Source of the DNA: Mediterraneibacter glycyrrhizinilyticus
Lineage (GTDB): Bacteria > Bacillota > Clostridia > Lachnospirales > Lachnospiraceae
DNA length: 57,847 nt
NCBI RefSeq assembly: GCF_016902345.1
Contig: NZ_JACJLR010000020.1
Location: 1 to 57,847 of the forward strand
Reading direction: 5' to 3'
Shown here: positions 35,010 through 44,904 of the stretch, in pieces
Numbering within the stretch: the first letter of the stretch is position 1
How the letters are laid out: every line of letters starts with the position of its first letter
Notes under the pieces: model-generated
What the model was told of the DNA's origin: nothing
Seen by the model: only the letters and a program-made list of their open reading frames with translations
Database searches by the model: none
Made by a program: the position numbers and the translations under genes

Positions 35010-36098
35010 ATGAAAAAGAAAGTGATACAGACGGTCATTCTGCTGGTGATCTTTATCGTACTCGGTGTGTTTTTTGCATTTCCGCTCTACTGGACAGTGC
35101 TTACATCATTTAAGACATCGGCGCAGGTATTTGTGGAAAAACCGATTTTTTTCATGGACACCCTGTATCTTGACAATTATATCGAGATCTTTACCCAGTC
35201 GAATGTGGGAGCGTTTTTTATGAACAGTCTCATTGTGGCAGGCTGCACTACATTCATCTCGATAGTGCTCTCCACAATGGCGGGATTCGGTCTGTGCAGA
35301 TATGTGTTTAAAGGCAACCGGATCCTGAGGAACAGTATCCTGATCATAAGGATGATACCTGCAATGATCTATACAAAGAGCGAAAATCCTGATTCTCCGG
35401 TGGACTACGGCTATTCCACAAATATGCTCAAAGGAACGACCCGCCTTTTGTTCTTTAACAGAGGAGGAGATGACATTGACGAGAATAAGAAGCCGAATAT
35501 GAATAATGAGGCCGGGATCCAGGCAATGAATTATATCCTGGAACTGCAGAAATATGCGCCGGCCGAGTGGATGCAGATGGGCTGGGATGAGGCCAATCAG
35601 TTTTTTGCAAACGGCAATGCGGCAATGATGGAACAGTGGCCGGGGCTGTGGCTTACATGTCAGGGTGAAGGTTCTGCCGTGAAGGATAAGATCGGCGTTG
35701 CCGTAGCTCCGGGAAAGACGCCGGTTCTGGGCGGATGGGGCGCCGGAGTGGCCTCAGACAGCCAGAATCAGGAACTTGCATGGAAATTTATCGAGTTTAT
35801 GACATCAAAGGACGGAGAACTTCTGAAGATTGAAAACACGATGGATCCCTGCCGTACCTCGACGTATGAAATCCAGGGAGTGGCGGAGTCCAGTGAACTG
35901 TATGACGCTCTGATGGAATCTCTGAATCATGCGAGAACACTGGCGGATGTCGATGTGCCCTATATTTCTTCCAGGCTCTGTGATGTGATGGAGACACATA
36001 TCCAGGAGGCGATGGAAGGCACGGTAACACCGGAGCAGGCTCTGGCTGCTATGGAGAGCGAATTTACTTCTGAAATGGAACAGGTAGCTGATGAATAA
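35010..36098 (+). pseudogene. In-frame fusion of sugar ABC permease N-part and binding-protein C-part
   Basis: A single 362-codon ORF made of two unrelated halves. Residues 1-~115 are the beginning of a MalG-type permease: a helix (VIQTVILLVIFIVLGVFFAF), PLYWTVLTSFKTSAQVF, then NSLIVAGCTTFISIVLSTMAGF, stopping at RMIPAM before the EAA loop. From ~120 it is the C-terminal two thirds of a family-1 sugar-binding protein: MNYILELQKYAPAEWMQMGW, AAMMEQWPG, KIGVAVAPGKTPVLGGWG, AWKFIEFMTSKDGELL. The join is near 35358-35380. A deletion of about 1 kb or more removed the permease end and the binding-protein start. Neither half can work. AGGAGG precedes the start, so it may be translated. Confidence 0.85.
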
Positions 36099-39000
36099 TT
36101 TTTGTGAAAAAGACTGGACGTTCCTGAATGCGGGAAGTCCTGCGGATCTCTGGGCGGATTACCGCCCGGACGGATCCGTACATGTAAAGGAATATGGAAG
36201 ATACAGAGACGGGCATTTCCTCGTATCGCGGTTCTTTGTGGATGCGGATGAGGCCGGGGTCGCGGTGAGAGTGGATCAAGCGGATGGCGGAGCTGCGGCC
36301 GGTTTTTATTACGGGAAGGGCGGATTCTGCGATTTTATCAGTGTGACTGTTGTGCCGGGCAGGATTTCTGTTCAGATTCCCCGGGGGATCCCCATGGGAG
36401 ACAGTTTTCGCTCTGAAGGTTCAGAAAGGATGAAGGAGATCGCGGGGACGGAGTGGGAATCAGACTTTCCTGCCAGTCTTCGGTTCAGGAAGAACGGACG
36501 TATCTGCAGTGTGTCTGTGAATGGCAGAAAGTGCCTTGAATGTACGGTCCCGGAAAATGTGGAAACAGGCAGGTGGTGCCGCATTCTTTTAGGAGCGGTC
36601 AACAGCGGGAAATATCCGGCGGAGGAAACGGTGTTCGGGCAGTGGAACGCATTTGGAATACAGGAGTTCCCGCCGGCATCGGCCTTCCTGAAGGACAAGA
36701 ACGGCCGGCCGCTGGCAGGGTATACGCTCCATCTGTGCGGATCAGCGGATAACTGGACAAGAACGGAAGAAGACGGAAGATTTGTGCTGAGGAACGTGCC
36801 GCCCGGAAGCTATGATGCCATAGCGGGCAGAGAGGGCGAAGATTATCTGCGTGTGAAGATCATCAGCACGGGAAAGGAAATCTGTGCAGGGGAAGCAAGA
36901 AAGGAAGCTGGCAGAAAGAGAGTGCTGCAGACAGAAATCGATGCGGAAACGACAAAGATCGATCTGAGCGGGGTCTGGAAATTCGACTGGGACAGAGAAG
37001 AAAAAGGGAGGCGTGAAGGATGGTTTCTTCCGGGAAAGCATGACTTTTCGAAAGTGATCAAAGTTCCCTTTTCTTTTCATTCTCTGGAAGCTTTCGGAGA
37101 AGGTTTTCTGGCGGAGGACTGGAATCTGCACCAGGCAGCCTCCTGGTATGTCAACCTGAGAGAGACAGGGGAGACAGTATGGTATCAGAGATCGGTGACC
37201 GTGACCGAAACCGGAGAGTGGGACCTTGTCGTGGGTGCGGTTTCCGGTTTTTCAAGGATCTGGATCAATGGTGTACAGGCGGGCTGTACGATAGATTCAT
37301 ATGAAAGGTTCCGTTTCCCGGCGGGGAGCCTGACGGCAGGCGAAAAAACGGTCATCACGATCGAGGTAAAATATCCGGCAGATCATGTTCAGTCCTGCAG
37401 AGGAAAGCAGGATTTCTGGTTTCATGCATCCCCGGGGATCTGGCAGGATATCTGGATGGAAAAAATGCCGGAATACAGAGCGGATGAGATTCTGGCAGAC
37501 TGTTCCTATACAGAGGAGGGGACAGAGATCAAAGGGGACATACACTGGTGTCCCGCCGGCGGTCCGGGGCTCGAATTGTTCCCGGAAAAGACCGGATCCG
37601 GGGAGGCCCGGTACGGGAGTGAAAGGTCACTTGAGGGTGTATTTCGGGTTACTGTGCAGTATGAAGCCGGCAGGACGGAGCGGATCGCTCTTTTTGCTGG
37701 TGGCAGAGAACTGTGCCGTACAGAATGGGATGCGACAGGGGAAAGCGGATATTTTGACAGAAAGATCCTGTATGTCCGTCTGGAAGGAGAACAGTCTATC
37801 AGACTGTGCGGATGGGAGCATGATTTCAAAATAAGAAAAGTAGAGATCGAAGATGTTACTATCCCCGAAAATACGACCGTCCGGATCGCAGGGAGAGAAT
37901 GGACCGGCAGTGCAGTGCTGCATGAGGACGGGACAATGAGTTCATCCTTCCACTTCCGGAAATTACAGATACGGCCCTGGAAACCGGAGGATCCGCAGCT
38001 TTTTACGATAGCGGCATGGGCGCAGAGCGGCCGGGGAAAAACGTGTGTGTTTGAGAGAAAAGCAGGTGCGAGGAAGGTTGGGGCAGGCAGATACTTTCAA
38101 CTGAACGGAGAGGATGTCTATATCAGAGGCGTGCTGGACCAGGGGTATAATCCCTGGGGGCTTTACACCTATCCGGCGGTCAGAGGCGGAAAAGGGTCTA
38201 TGCAATATGACATCAGAAAAGCGAAGGAGTATGGCTATAATCTGATCCGCATGCACATAAAAGACAACGAGCCGGCCTGGTATCAGCTGTGTGATGAGGA
38301 GGGGATGCTCGTATGGGATGAACATCCCGGCAATTTTTATGGGAAATGGGATGATCCGATATGGCGTTCCATGTATTACCGACGTCTGAAACGTATGATC
38401 AGAAAGCAGAACTATCATCCGTGTATTGTTATTTATTCTGTTTTTAATGAGTCCTGGGGGATCATGGGTGGTCATGAGCTCAGTGCCTGGGACAGCGAAG
38501 GCGGACAGAAGTGGCAGAAAGCCATGGCAGGTTATTTCAGAGAGAACGGGAAACAGGTTCTTATGGTGGACAATTCAGGATATGCAAAAACGGGACTGAG
38601 CGACATACTGGACTATCATATTTATCCGGATGAGTTTGATGATGCACAGAGATTGTTTGGGAGACTGGAGAAAGAAAACTTTCCGGGCAGCTGTTTTAAC
38701 TGCTTTAACGCCAGGAACAAAGAACTGATGAAAGATGCTGACAGACGGGAACTGCTTCAGCGAAACTGCAGGATGGACCTTGCAGATCTTGAATATAAGG
38801 GCAATGAAGTGCAGCACGGCCAGCCGGTCTTTCTCAGTGAGTTCGTCCATACCGGACGGCTGGAAATGATGGTGAGAAAGTATCCCGGTATAGCGGGATA
38901 TATCAGGATGAACCTTTCGTCCCAGGAAAATGAAGATACCAGTCCGATGAGTGCAACACGCAGAGAGAGGGATTTCGGATACCGGCATGTGGATTTTTCG

Positions 39001-39864
39001 CCGGCGGGATATTCCTATGTCAACGGGATCCATCTGGTCTGGCCGGATATCCCTCCGGTCCGGATTGGAGAATACCGTTTTTCCAGCATCGCAAAGGAGC
39101 CTGTGGTGACAGAAACTGAATATGAGATCCCGGAAAAGGTGCGTGCTGTCCAGCTCTTTTTTACAGTCTGCTGCCGTGGGGAAATACTGGCGGAAAATGA
39201 CGTGAGATTCGAAGTGTTTGACGGAGACGTTGACAGAGGCGGCGGGAAGACAGAGTATTTTAAGATCTCGGAACCGGAACATGTTGATGCAGCGGGGAAA
39301 TATGGAAATCTGTGTGAGGAAACCGGACGGGACGGATTTTTCCTTTCCGGAAAAGGAACTGCGGCGTGGACGGTCCCCTTTGAAAGCGGGGCGGGAGAAG
39401 AGGAAACGTCCTGGATACTGAGGGTGGAACTTTCCACCTGTGAATGCGTCGGGGGAACAAGGATCACGGATGAGCAGAAATACAGCGGCAGGATTCGGAT
39501 CAGGCTCAATGGAAGGCGCACGGAAGAAGTTGTTCTCGAAGACAGCCCGTGGGATGAAAAAGCTGTATTCTCGAACAGCGCATGCGGACCGGAAAAAACG
39601 GTGCCCTGGAAAAAGACGGGCAGATACGGCTATGGGTATCAGACGGATATCGCCCTTACGCCGGAAGAGGTGAAGACTGCGGAAGAAACAGGCTTTCTGA
39701 CTATGGAGATCGAGTCGGAAGAGACAGGCGCGGTCATATACGGCAGAAGGATGGGCAGATACGGAACAGAGCCGATTATTATCAGGAAGGAGCATACAAA
39801 CTATGATTTTAGACAGACGTGCATTGAGTCCCAGACCGGACTTTTACAGAGAAGAATGGATTGA
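36091..39864 (+). CDS. Large glycoside hydrolase family 2 enzyme with N-terminal accessory domains
   Basis: 1257 aa; ATG 36091 overlaps the end of the fusion ORF. Residues ~1-200: a LamG/concanavalin-like module (FYYGKGGFCDFISVTVVPG, RFRKNGRICSVSVNGRKCLE). ~205-265: a carboxypeptidase-regulatory-like repeat (TLHLCGSADNWTRTEEDGRFVLRNVPPGSYDA). Then GH2 sugar-binding, Ig-like and TIM-barrel parts: WFHASPGIWQDIWME, RGVLDQGYNPWGLYT, IVIYSVFNESWG with acid/base Glu787, and LSEFVHTG with probable nucleophile Glu917. The C-terminal ~250 aa form a further beta domain. No signal peptide, so it acts inside the cell on imported oligosaccharides. Substrate unclear (galactoside or glucuronide). Confidence 0.85.
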   Translation: MNNFCEKDWTFLNAGSPADLWADYRPDGSVHVKEYGRYRDGHFLVSRFFVDADEAGVAVRVDQADGGAAAGFYYGKGGFCDFISVTVVPGRISVQIPRGIPMGDSFRSEGSERMKEIAGTEWESDFPASLRFRKNGRICSVSVNGRKCLECTVPENVETGRWCRILLGAVNSGKYPAEETVFGQWNAFGIQEFPPASAFLKDKNGRPLAGYTLHLCGSADNWTRTEEDGRFVLRNVPPGSYDAIAGREGEDYLRVKIISTGKEICAGEARKEAGRKRVLQTEIDAETTKIDLSGVWKFDWDREEKGRREGWFLPGKHDFSKVIKVPFSFHSLEAFGEGFLAEDWNLHQAASWYVNLRETGETVWYQRSVTVTETGEWDLVVGAVSGFSRIWINGVQAGCTIDSYERFRFPAGSLTAGEKTVITIEVKYPADHVQSCRGKQDFWFHASPGIWQDIWMEKMPEYRADEILADCSYTEEGTEIKGDIHWCPAGGPGLELFPEKTGSGEARYGSERSLEGVFRVTVQYEAGRTERIALFAGGRELCRTEWDATGESGYFDRKILYVRLEGEQSIRLCGWEHDFKIRKVEIEDVTIPENTTVRIAGREWTGSAVLHEDGTMSSSFHFRKLQIRPWKPEDPQLFTIAAWAQSGRGKTCVFERKAGARKVGAGRYFQLNGEDVYIRGVLDQGYNPWGLYTYPAVRGGKGSMQYDIRKAKEYGYNLIRMHIKDNEPAWYQLCDEEGMLVWDEHPGNFYGKWDDPIWRSMYYRRLKRMIRKQNYHPCIVIYSVFNESWGIMGGHELSAWDSEGGQKWQKAMAGYFRENGKQVLMVDNSGYAKTGLSDILDYHIYPDEFDDAQRLFGRLEKENFPGSCFNCFNARNKELMKDADRRELLQRNCRMDLADLEYKGNEVQHGQPVFLSEFVHTGRLEMMVRKYPGIAGYIRMNLSSQENEDTSPMSATRRERDFGYRHVDFSPAGYSYVNGIHLVWPDIPPVRIGEYRFSSIAKEPVVTETEYEIPEKVRAVQLFFTVCCRGEILAENDVRFEVFDGDVDRGGGKTEYFKISEPEHVDAAGKYGNLCEETGRDGFFLSGKGTAAWTVPFESGAGEEETSWILRVELSTCECVGGTRITDEQKYSGRIRIRLNGRRTEEVVLEDSPWDEKAVFSNSACGPEKTVPWKKTGRYGYGYQTDIALTPEEVKTAEETGFLTMEIESEETGAVIYGRRMGRYGTEPIIIRKEHTNYDFRQTCIESQTGLLQRRMD

Positions 39865-41584
39865 TCTGAACGGTATGTGGAAGTTTGTATATGATGATGA
39901 TGAGAGGGGATTGAGAGAAAAATGGTTTTTTCATTTTCCGGATTCCCGCATGATCAAAGTACCGTTCTGTTATCAGTCAAAAGAAAGCGGGATCGGTGAG
40001 ACGCAGATCCATCTGGTCGTCTGGTATGAACGGGAGATAGAGATCACAGAGGCTATGAAAGGGAAACGGATCTGGCTGCATTTTGGCGCGGCGGATCAGG
40101 ATACTATGGTCTGGATCAACGGATGCATGGCGGGCGGCCACCGGGGCGGTTTTACTCCCTTTTCATTTTTGGCTTCCGAATATGTGGAGGAAGAGGACCG
40201 TTCTATGCGGATCACGGTCCGCTGCGCTGACGCGAACGAAGCCGGACAGGTCAGGGGGAAGCAGCACTGGGATCAGAAGACGGACCGCTGCTGGTATACC
40301 GCGACAAGCGGAATATGGCAGAATGTGTGGCTGGAACTGACAGAAGGATACCGAATTGAAAAGGCGAAGATCACTCCGGATATTGAGGAAAAGACCGTGG
40401 AAATGCTGATCAGCCTTTCGCAGAAGCCGGCTGCAGGAACGGTAAAGTGGACGATGGCGCTGGATGGGACTGCCCTCCGGAAGGGAGAGCAGTCTCTCGG
40501 AGAAAAAAGAGAACGCCTTCTGATCTCTGTGAAGAATATCGATGTTATTGATAACAGGCAGGGATTATGGGAACCGGACCATCCGGTCCTCTATGATCTT
40601 ACCCTGGAGGTTTATGAAAATGACCGGCTTCAGGACCGGGTGGAAACCTATTTTGGAATGCGCAGGATCGAACAGATCGGGGGAACGATCTATCTGAACC
40701 ATGTTCCCCTTTATCAGAAGCTTGTGCTCGATCAGGGGTATTGGCCGGACACACTTATGACGCCGAAAGACGGAAATGCGCTGCTGCAGGATTTGATCCT
40801 CGCGAAGAAAATGGGGTTCAACGGGGTGCGAAAACACCAGAAACTGGAAGACCCCAGGTATCTGTACTATGCAGACAGGCTGGGAATGCTCGTGTGGGAA
40901 GAGCTGCCCTCAAATTATGAGTTCTGGGACGGCGGGATAAGGGAGCTGGCAGATACCTGCCTTGAGATGGCAGAGCGGGATTATAATCACCCATGTATCA
41001 TAACCTGGGTTCCTTTCAATGAAAGCTGGGGAATCCGGGATGTGCTGTGGGATACCCGGCAGCAGGAGTTTGCCGAAAGTATGTATCATCTGCTCCGGGC
41101 TGTGGACAGAACAAGGCTGATCAGTACAAATGACGGATGGGAGGCAGTGAGATCAGATCTGATCGGAATCCATGATTATGAGAACCATGGAGAATGTATA
41201 AAAGAGAAATATGCGGACAGAGAGCGCCTGATCGCCTCCAATGCTACGGACAAGATGGTCCTGAGCAAATGCAGGAAGTATGAAGGCGAGCCGGTGCTGC
41301 TCTCTGAGTTTGGCGGACTTGCGATGGAGGATGAAAATACCCGGTCGTGGGGGTATCACGAGAAACTGGCAGGTCCTGAGAAACTTCTTGAAAAGCTGAG
41401 AGAGCTGTTTGAAGCTGCCGAAGCGATCCCGTATCTTGCGGGGTACTGTTACACGCAGCTGACGGATGTGGAACAGGAGACGAACGGGCTTCTGGATCCG
41501 GACAGAAATCCCAAAGCTGATCTGGGAAAAATACGGGAGATCGTGACCGGCGGCGGGCTTTCATCCGGAGAATTGACAGATTGA
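39803..41584 (+). CDS. Glycoside hydrolase family 2 enzyme, compact form
   Basis: 593 aa; ATG 39803 with AGGAAGGAG 10 bp before, overlapping the previous gene by 62 bp. Order: jelly-roll sugar-binding (LNGMWKFVYDD, MVWINGCMAGGHRGGFTPFSF, CWYTATSGIWQNVWLE), Ig-like, then the barrel with ITWVPFNESWGI (acid/base Glu407) and VLLSEFGG (nucleophile Glu502). The C-terminal YCYTQLTDVEQETNGLLD block is typical of intracellular GH2. It has no accessory domains, unlike the larger neighbour, so the two probably cut different linkages of one glycan. Followed by a strong terminator. Confidence 0.88.
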   Translation: MILDRRALSPRPDFYREEWIDLNGMWKFVYDDDERGLREKWFFHFPDSRMIKVPFCYQSKESGIGETQIHLVVWYEREIEITEAMKGKRIWLHFGAADQDTMVWINGCMAGGHRGGFTPFSFLASEYVEEEDRSMRITVRCADANEAGQVRGKQHWDQKTDRCWYTATSGIWQNVWLELTEGYRIEKAKITPDIEEKTVEMLISLSQKPAAGTVKWTMALDGTALRKGEQSLGEKRERLLISVKNIDVIDNRQGLWEPDHPVLYDLTLEVYENDRLQDRVETYFGMRRIEQIGGTIYLNHVPLYQKLVLDQGYWPDTLMTPKDGNALLQDLILAKKMGFNGVRKHQKLEDPRYLYYADRLGMLVWEELPSNYEFWDGGIRELADTCLEMAERDYNHPCIITWVPFNESWGIRDVLWDTRQQEFAESMYHLLRAVDRTRLISTNDGWEAVRSDLIGIHDYENHGECIKEKYADRERLIASNATDKMVLSKCRKYEGEPVLLSEFGGLAMEDENTRSWGYHEKLAGPEKLLEKLRELFEAAEAIPYLAGYCYTQLTDVEQETNGLLDPDRNPKADLGKIREIVTGGGLSSGELTD

Positions 41585-41598
41585 GAAAAGCAGTGGAG

Positions 41599-41655
41599 TT
41601 CCTCCCGTGCGGACTGGCAGGATATAATGCCGGTCAGCACGGGAGGAATTTTTTT
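41599..41655 (+). terminator. Terminator after the GH2 genes
   Basis: TTCCTCCCGTGC pairs with GCACGGGAGGAA, with an inner GACTGGC / GCCGGTC stem, then seven T's. Confidence 0.9.
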
Positions 41656-41665
41656 ACCGATTTGC

Positions 41666-41720
41666 GGTATTGCGGCGGCGCCAAAGTGTTCAAGGCCTCC
41701 GCCTCGTTTGGGGCGTTACA
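41666..41720 (+). repeat. Intergenic repeat, copy 1
   Basis: GGTATTGCGGCGGCGCCAAA and GTGTTCAAGG match the copy at 45378-45425. Both begin within about 20 bp after the T-run of a terminator. Right after it lies the perfect inverted repeat GTTACAGT-TCAC-ACTGTAAC (41715-41734), a possible operator of the GntR gene. Confidence 0.5.
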
Positions 41721-41833
41721 GTTCACACTGTAACTCTGAGGCCGCGCACGCCAAAGGTCATTCAAAAAAGCGCTTTGAAAAATGGATGCTTTGTGCTATT
41801 ATGTCTATAACACGGTGCGGAAAGGAGAAACGT

Positions 41834-42202
41834 ATGCTGATAGAAGTTGATTTTAACAGTGATGAAGCCATTTATATCCAGCTCTGCAACCAGATCATCC
41901 TGGGGATCGCCACTTCTGTGATACAGGAAGGAGATTCCCTGCCGTCGGTCCGTCAGCTCGCAGATACCATCGGGGTGAACATGCATACGGTGAACAAGGC
42001 ATACAGCGTACTGAAAAGAGAGGGATATATCAGTCTGGACAAGAGGAGAGGCGCCGTGATCGCGCTGGACATCGATAAGATGGAGCAGCTCGAAGAGATG
42101 AGACGCCAGCTCAGGATCGTGCTTGCCAGGGGGCGCTGTAAGAAGATCTCCCGGCAGGAGGTGCATGACTTGGTGGATGAGATTTTTGATGATTATGAAT
42201 GA
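41834..42202 (+). CDS. GntR-family regulator, YtrA-like
   Basis: 122 aa from ATG 41834 with AAAGGAG ahead; the longer in-frame extension is non-coding. Winged helix: AIYIQLCNQIILGIATSVIQ, DSLPSVRQLADTIGVNMHTVNKAY (HTH), REGYISLDKRRGAVI. A short helical tail (~80-120) replaces a ligand domain, as in the YtrA subfamily, which usually represses ABC-transporter genes. Here it sits before clpC instead. The inverted repeat at 41715-41734 is a candidate site. Confidence 0.8.
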   Translation: MLIEVDFNSDEAIYIQLCNQIILGIATSVIQEGDSLPSVRQLADTIGVNMHTVNKAYSVLKREGYISLDKRRGAVIALDIDKMEQLEEMRRQLRIVLARGRCKKISRQEVHDLVDEIFDDYE

Positions 42203-42325
42203 CCGCTGCGGTCCGATGAGAGACCTGGAAAGACGGCGGAACGCGCTGGGGAGAGCGCGGTGAGGCGGAGTTTAAGAGTCCGCTTTCACCATCATGATAA
42301 GTTGACAGGAGGATATCGTTTTATT

Positions 42326-44770
42326 ATGCAGATACCATACACGAAACAGGCGGAGGACGCCATCCGGTATGCGGGGCGCATGGCGAGAGAGATGAAGCAT
42401 CCGTATATCGGCACGGAACACCTGCTTCTTGGACTGAGGCAGGAGTATACCGGGGTTGCCGGTCAGGTGCTGGCCCAGAACGGCGTGGAGGAGGAGAAGA
42501 TCCGTCATTTGATGGACGAACTGATCGCGCCCGCGGGAGATATGCTTGATGGCAGGAAACCGAAAGAGAGCCCCAGACTCGGTGATATTCTGGAAAACAG
42601 TGCAAAGGAGGCGCACAGACTGCACACTTCCGCGGTGGGGACGGAACATATCCTTCTGTCCATGATCCGGGACGTGGACTGTGTTGCGACCAGGATCCTG
42701 ATCACGCTGAATATCAATCTCCAGAAGATCTTTCAGGATATCATGGCTGCGGCGGGATTTGATCCGAAGGAATATCAGGAAGAGCTTCAGGATGAGGCGA
42801 AAGGCGGACGCTCCATGACGGAGCAGTACTGCACAGATATGACGGCGCGGGCAGAGGAAGGAAAGCTTGATCCGGTGGTAGGAAGAGAAGATGAGATGTA
42901 CCGTCTGATGCAGGTCTTAAGCCGTCGTACGAAGAACAATCCGTGTCTTGTGGGGGAGCCCGGTGTGGGCAAGACCGCGATCATCGAAGGCCTGGCGCAG
43001 CGCATTGCGGCGGGGGTGGTGCCGGAGAAGATGAAAGGAAAGCGAATCTATACCCTGGATCTTCCGGGGCTCATCGCCGGATCGAAGTACCGGGGAGAGT
43101 TTGAAGAGCGGATGAAGGGACTGATCTCCGAGGTGGAATCTGCGGGGAATATCATTCTTTTTCTTGACGAGATCCATACGATGATCGGAGCGGGAGGCGC
43201 GGAAGGAGCGATCGATGCGTCCAGTATACTGAAGCCGTCTCTGGCGAGAGGGGAGCTTCAGCTTATCGGCGCGACTACGATCGCAGAGTATCGGAAATAT
43301 ATTGAGAAAGATGCGGCGCTGGAGAGACGGTTTCAGCCGGTCTCCGTGGAAGAGCCCACAAAAGAGCAGTGCAGGGCGATCCTGTGCGGGCTGAAGGAAC
43401 GCTATGAGAAGCATCACAGAGTCGAGATCGGTGAGACTGCCATTGAGGCGGCGGTACAGATGTCGGAACGGTATATCACGGACCGGAATCTGCCGGACAA
43501 GGCGATCGACGTTCTGGACGAGGCGTGTTCCAGAGTGAGCCTCCGGGGATATAAGCTGCCGGAGAACCTCACTGCTCTGGAGACTTCCTTTAAGGAACTG
43601 GCAAAACAGAAAGAGGAGAGTATCCGAAACGGGGACTTCGCGGAGGCGTCCCTTGTACAGAGGGAGCAGGACGAAGTGCAGAAGAAGCTGAATGCACTCA
43701 GGAAGCGTTTTGAGAAGAAGAGCGCGTCTGTGCATCCCCAGGTCACAGAGGAGGATATTGCGGAAGTGGTATCCGCATGGACGAAAGTTCCGGTGCAGAA
43801 ACTGGCCGAGAGTGACGCCCAGCGCCTGAAGAAACTGGAATCGGTACTCCATAAGAGAGTGGTTGGCCAGGAGGAGGCGGTCAGCGCCGTCGCCCGTGCG
43901 GTAAAGCGTGGCAGGGTAGGACTGAAGGATCCGAAAAGACCGATCGGTTCTTTCCTGTTCCTGGGGCCCACCGGTGTGGGAAAGACCGAATTGTCCAAGG
44001 CGCTCGCCGAGGCACTGTTCGGCAACGAAGAGTCCATGATCAGGGTGGATATGTCGGAGTATATGGAGAAACATTCCGTGGCGAAGATGATCGGATCTCC
44101 TCCGGGCTATGTGGGACACGAGGAAGGCGGGCAGCTCAGCGACCAGGTGAGGACCCATCCTTATTCTGTCGTTCTGTTCGATGAGATCGAGAAGGCCCAT
44201 CCGGATGTGTTCAACATCCTTCTCCAGGTGCTGGATGACGGGCATATCACCGATTCTCAGGGGAGAAAGGTGGATTTCTCCAACACGGTGATCATCATGA
44301 CTTCCAATGCGGGAGCGAAAGCGATCGTGGAGCCGAAGAAACTGGGGTTTGCGACGAAAGAAGACCCGGCAGGCGATTACAAGCGCATGAAACAGAATGT
44401 GATGGACGAGGTGAAGCTGATCTTCCGTCCGGAGTTCCTAAACAGGATCGATGAGATCATTGTATTCCATTCTCTTGAGAAGAAAGATCTGAAGAAGATC
44501 GTGACACTTCTTTGCCGTGATCTGACGAAACGACTGGAGGAGCAGATGGAGATCCACCTGACTCTCCGGGAGTCGGCGAAGAACCTGATCGCGGAGAAGG
44601 GAACTGACACAAAGTATGGCGCGAGACCGCTCAGGAGAGCGCTTCAGACTGAGCTGGAAGATAAGCTTGCGGAAGCGATCCTGAACGGAGAAGTGAAGCG
44701 GGGAGACCATGTGGAAGCAGGGGTATCCCACAAGGAGATCCGGTTTATTACAGATAACAGTGAACAGTAG
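42326..44770 (+). CDS. clpC: ClpC-type AAA+ unfoldase
   Basis: 814 aa from ATG 42326, AGGAGG upstream. Double Clp-N repeat (~1-145: IGTEHLLLGLRQEYTG, GTEHILLSMIRDVD). First AAA: GEPGVGKTAIIEGLA and IILFLDEIHTMIGAGG. Middle coiled coil about 410-470 with the UVR-like stretch ASLVQREQDEVQKKL. Second AAA: LGPTGVGKTELSKALA, VVLFDEIEKAHPDVFN, GARPLRRALQ (arginine sensor). It feeds proteins to ClpP. In many Bacillota clpC follows ctsR-mcsA-mcsB; here it stands alone behind a GntR gene. The intergenic 42203-42325 shows no obvious CtsR heptad repeat. Confidence 0.93.
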   Translation: MQIPYTKQAEDAIRYAGRMAREMKHPYIGTEHLLLGLRQEYTGVAGQVLAQNGVEEEKIRHLMDELIAPAGDMLDGRKPKESPRLGDILENSAKEAHRLHTSAVGTEHILLSMIRDVDCVATRILITLNINLQKIFQDIMAAAGFDPKEYQEELQDEAKGGRSMTEQYCTDMTARAEEGKLDPVVGREDEMYRLMQVLSRRTKNNPCLVGEPGVGKTAIIEGLAQRIAAGVVPEKMKGKRIYTLDLPGLIAGSKYRGEFEERMKGLISEVESAGNIILFLDEIHTMIGAGGAEGAIDASSILKPSLARGELQLIGATTIAEYRKYIEKDAALERRFQPVSVEEPTKEQCRAILCGLKERYEKHHRVEIGETAIEAAVQMSERYITDRNLPDKAIDVLDEACSRVSLRGYKLPENLTALETSFKELAKQKEESIRNGDFAEASLVQREQDEVQKKLNALRKRFEKKSASVHPQVTEEDIAEVVSAWTKVPVQKLAESDAQRLKKLESVLHKRVVGQEEAVSAVARAVKRGRVGLKDPKRPIGSFLFLGPTGVGKTELSKALAEALFGNEESMIRVDMSEYMEKHSVAKMIGSPPGYVGHEEGGQLSDQVRTHPYSVVLFDEIEKAHPDVFNILLQVLDDGHITDSQGRKVDFSNTVIIMTSNAGAKAIVEPKKLGFATKEDPAGDYKRMKQNVMDEVKLIFRPEFLNRIDEIIVFHSLEKKDLKKIVTLLCRDLTKRLEEQMEIHLTLRESAKNLIAEKGTDTKYGARPLRRALQTELEDKLAEAILNGEVKRGDHVEAGVSHKEIRFITDNSEQ

Positions 44771-44904
44771 CGGTACGGTGTGGACTGCAACCTGTACGGT
44801 GAAAAATTCCTCTTCTGAAAAATAATTCTGTAGAAAATACATTTTGTTTAGTATATAATAACCATAGCAAAGAAATTTGTGGAATACTTAGGAGGAAAGT
44901 TAAG

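Noticed and set aside
36091..41584. Two GH2 genes as one enzyme split by a frameshift
   Set aside because: Each has its own complete catalytic barrel with acid/base and nucleophile Glu and its own ribosome binding site.
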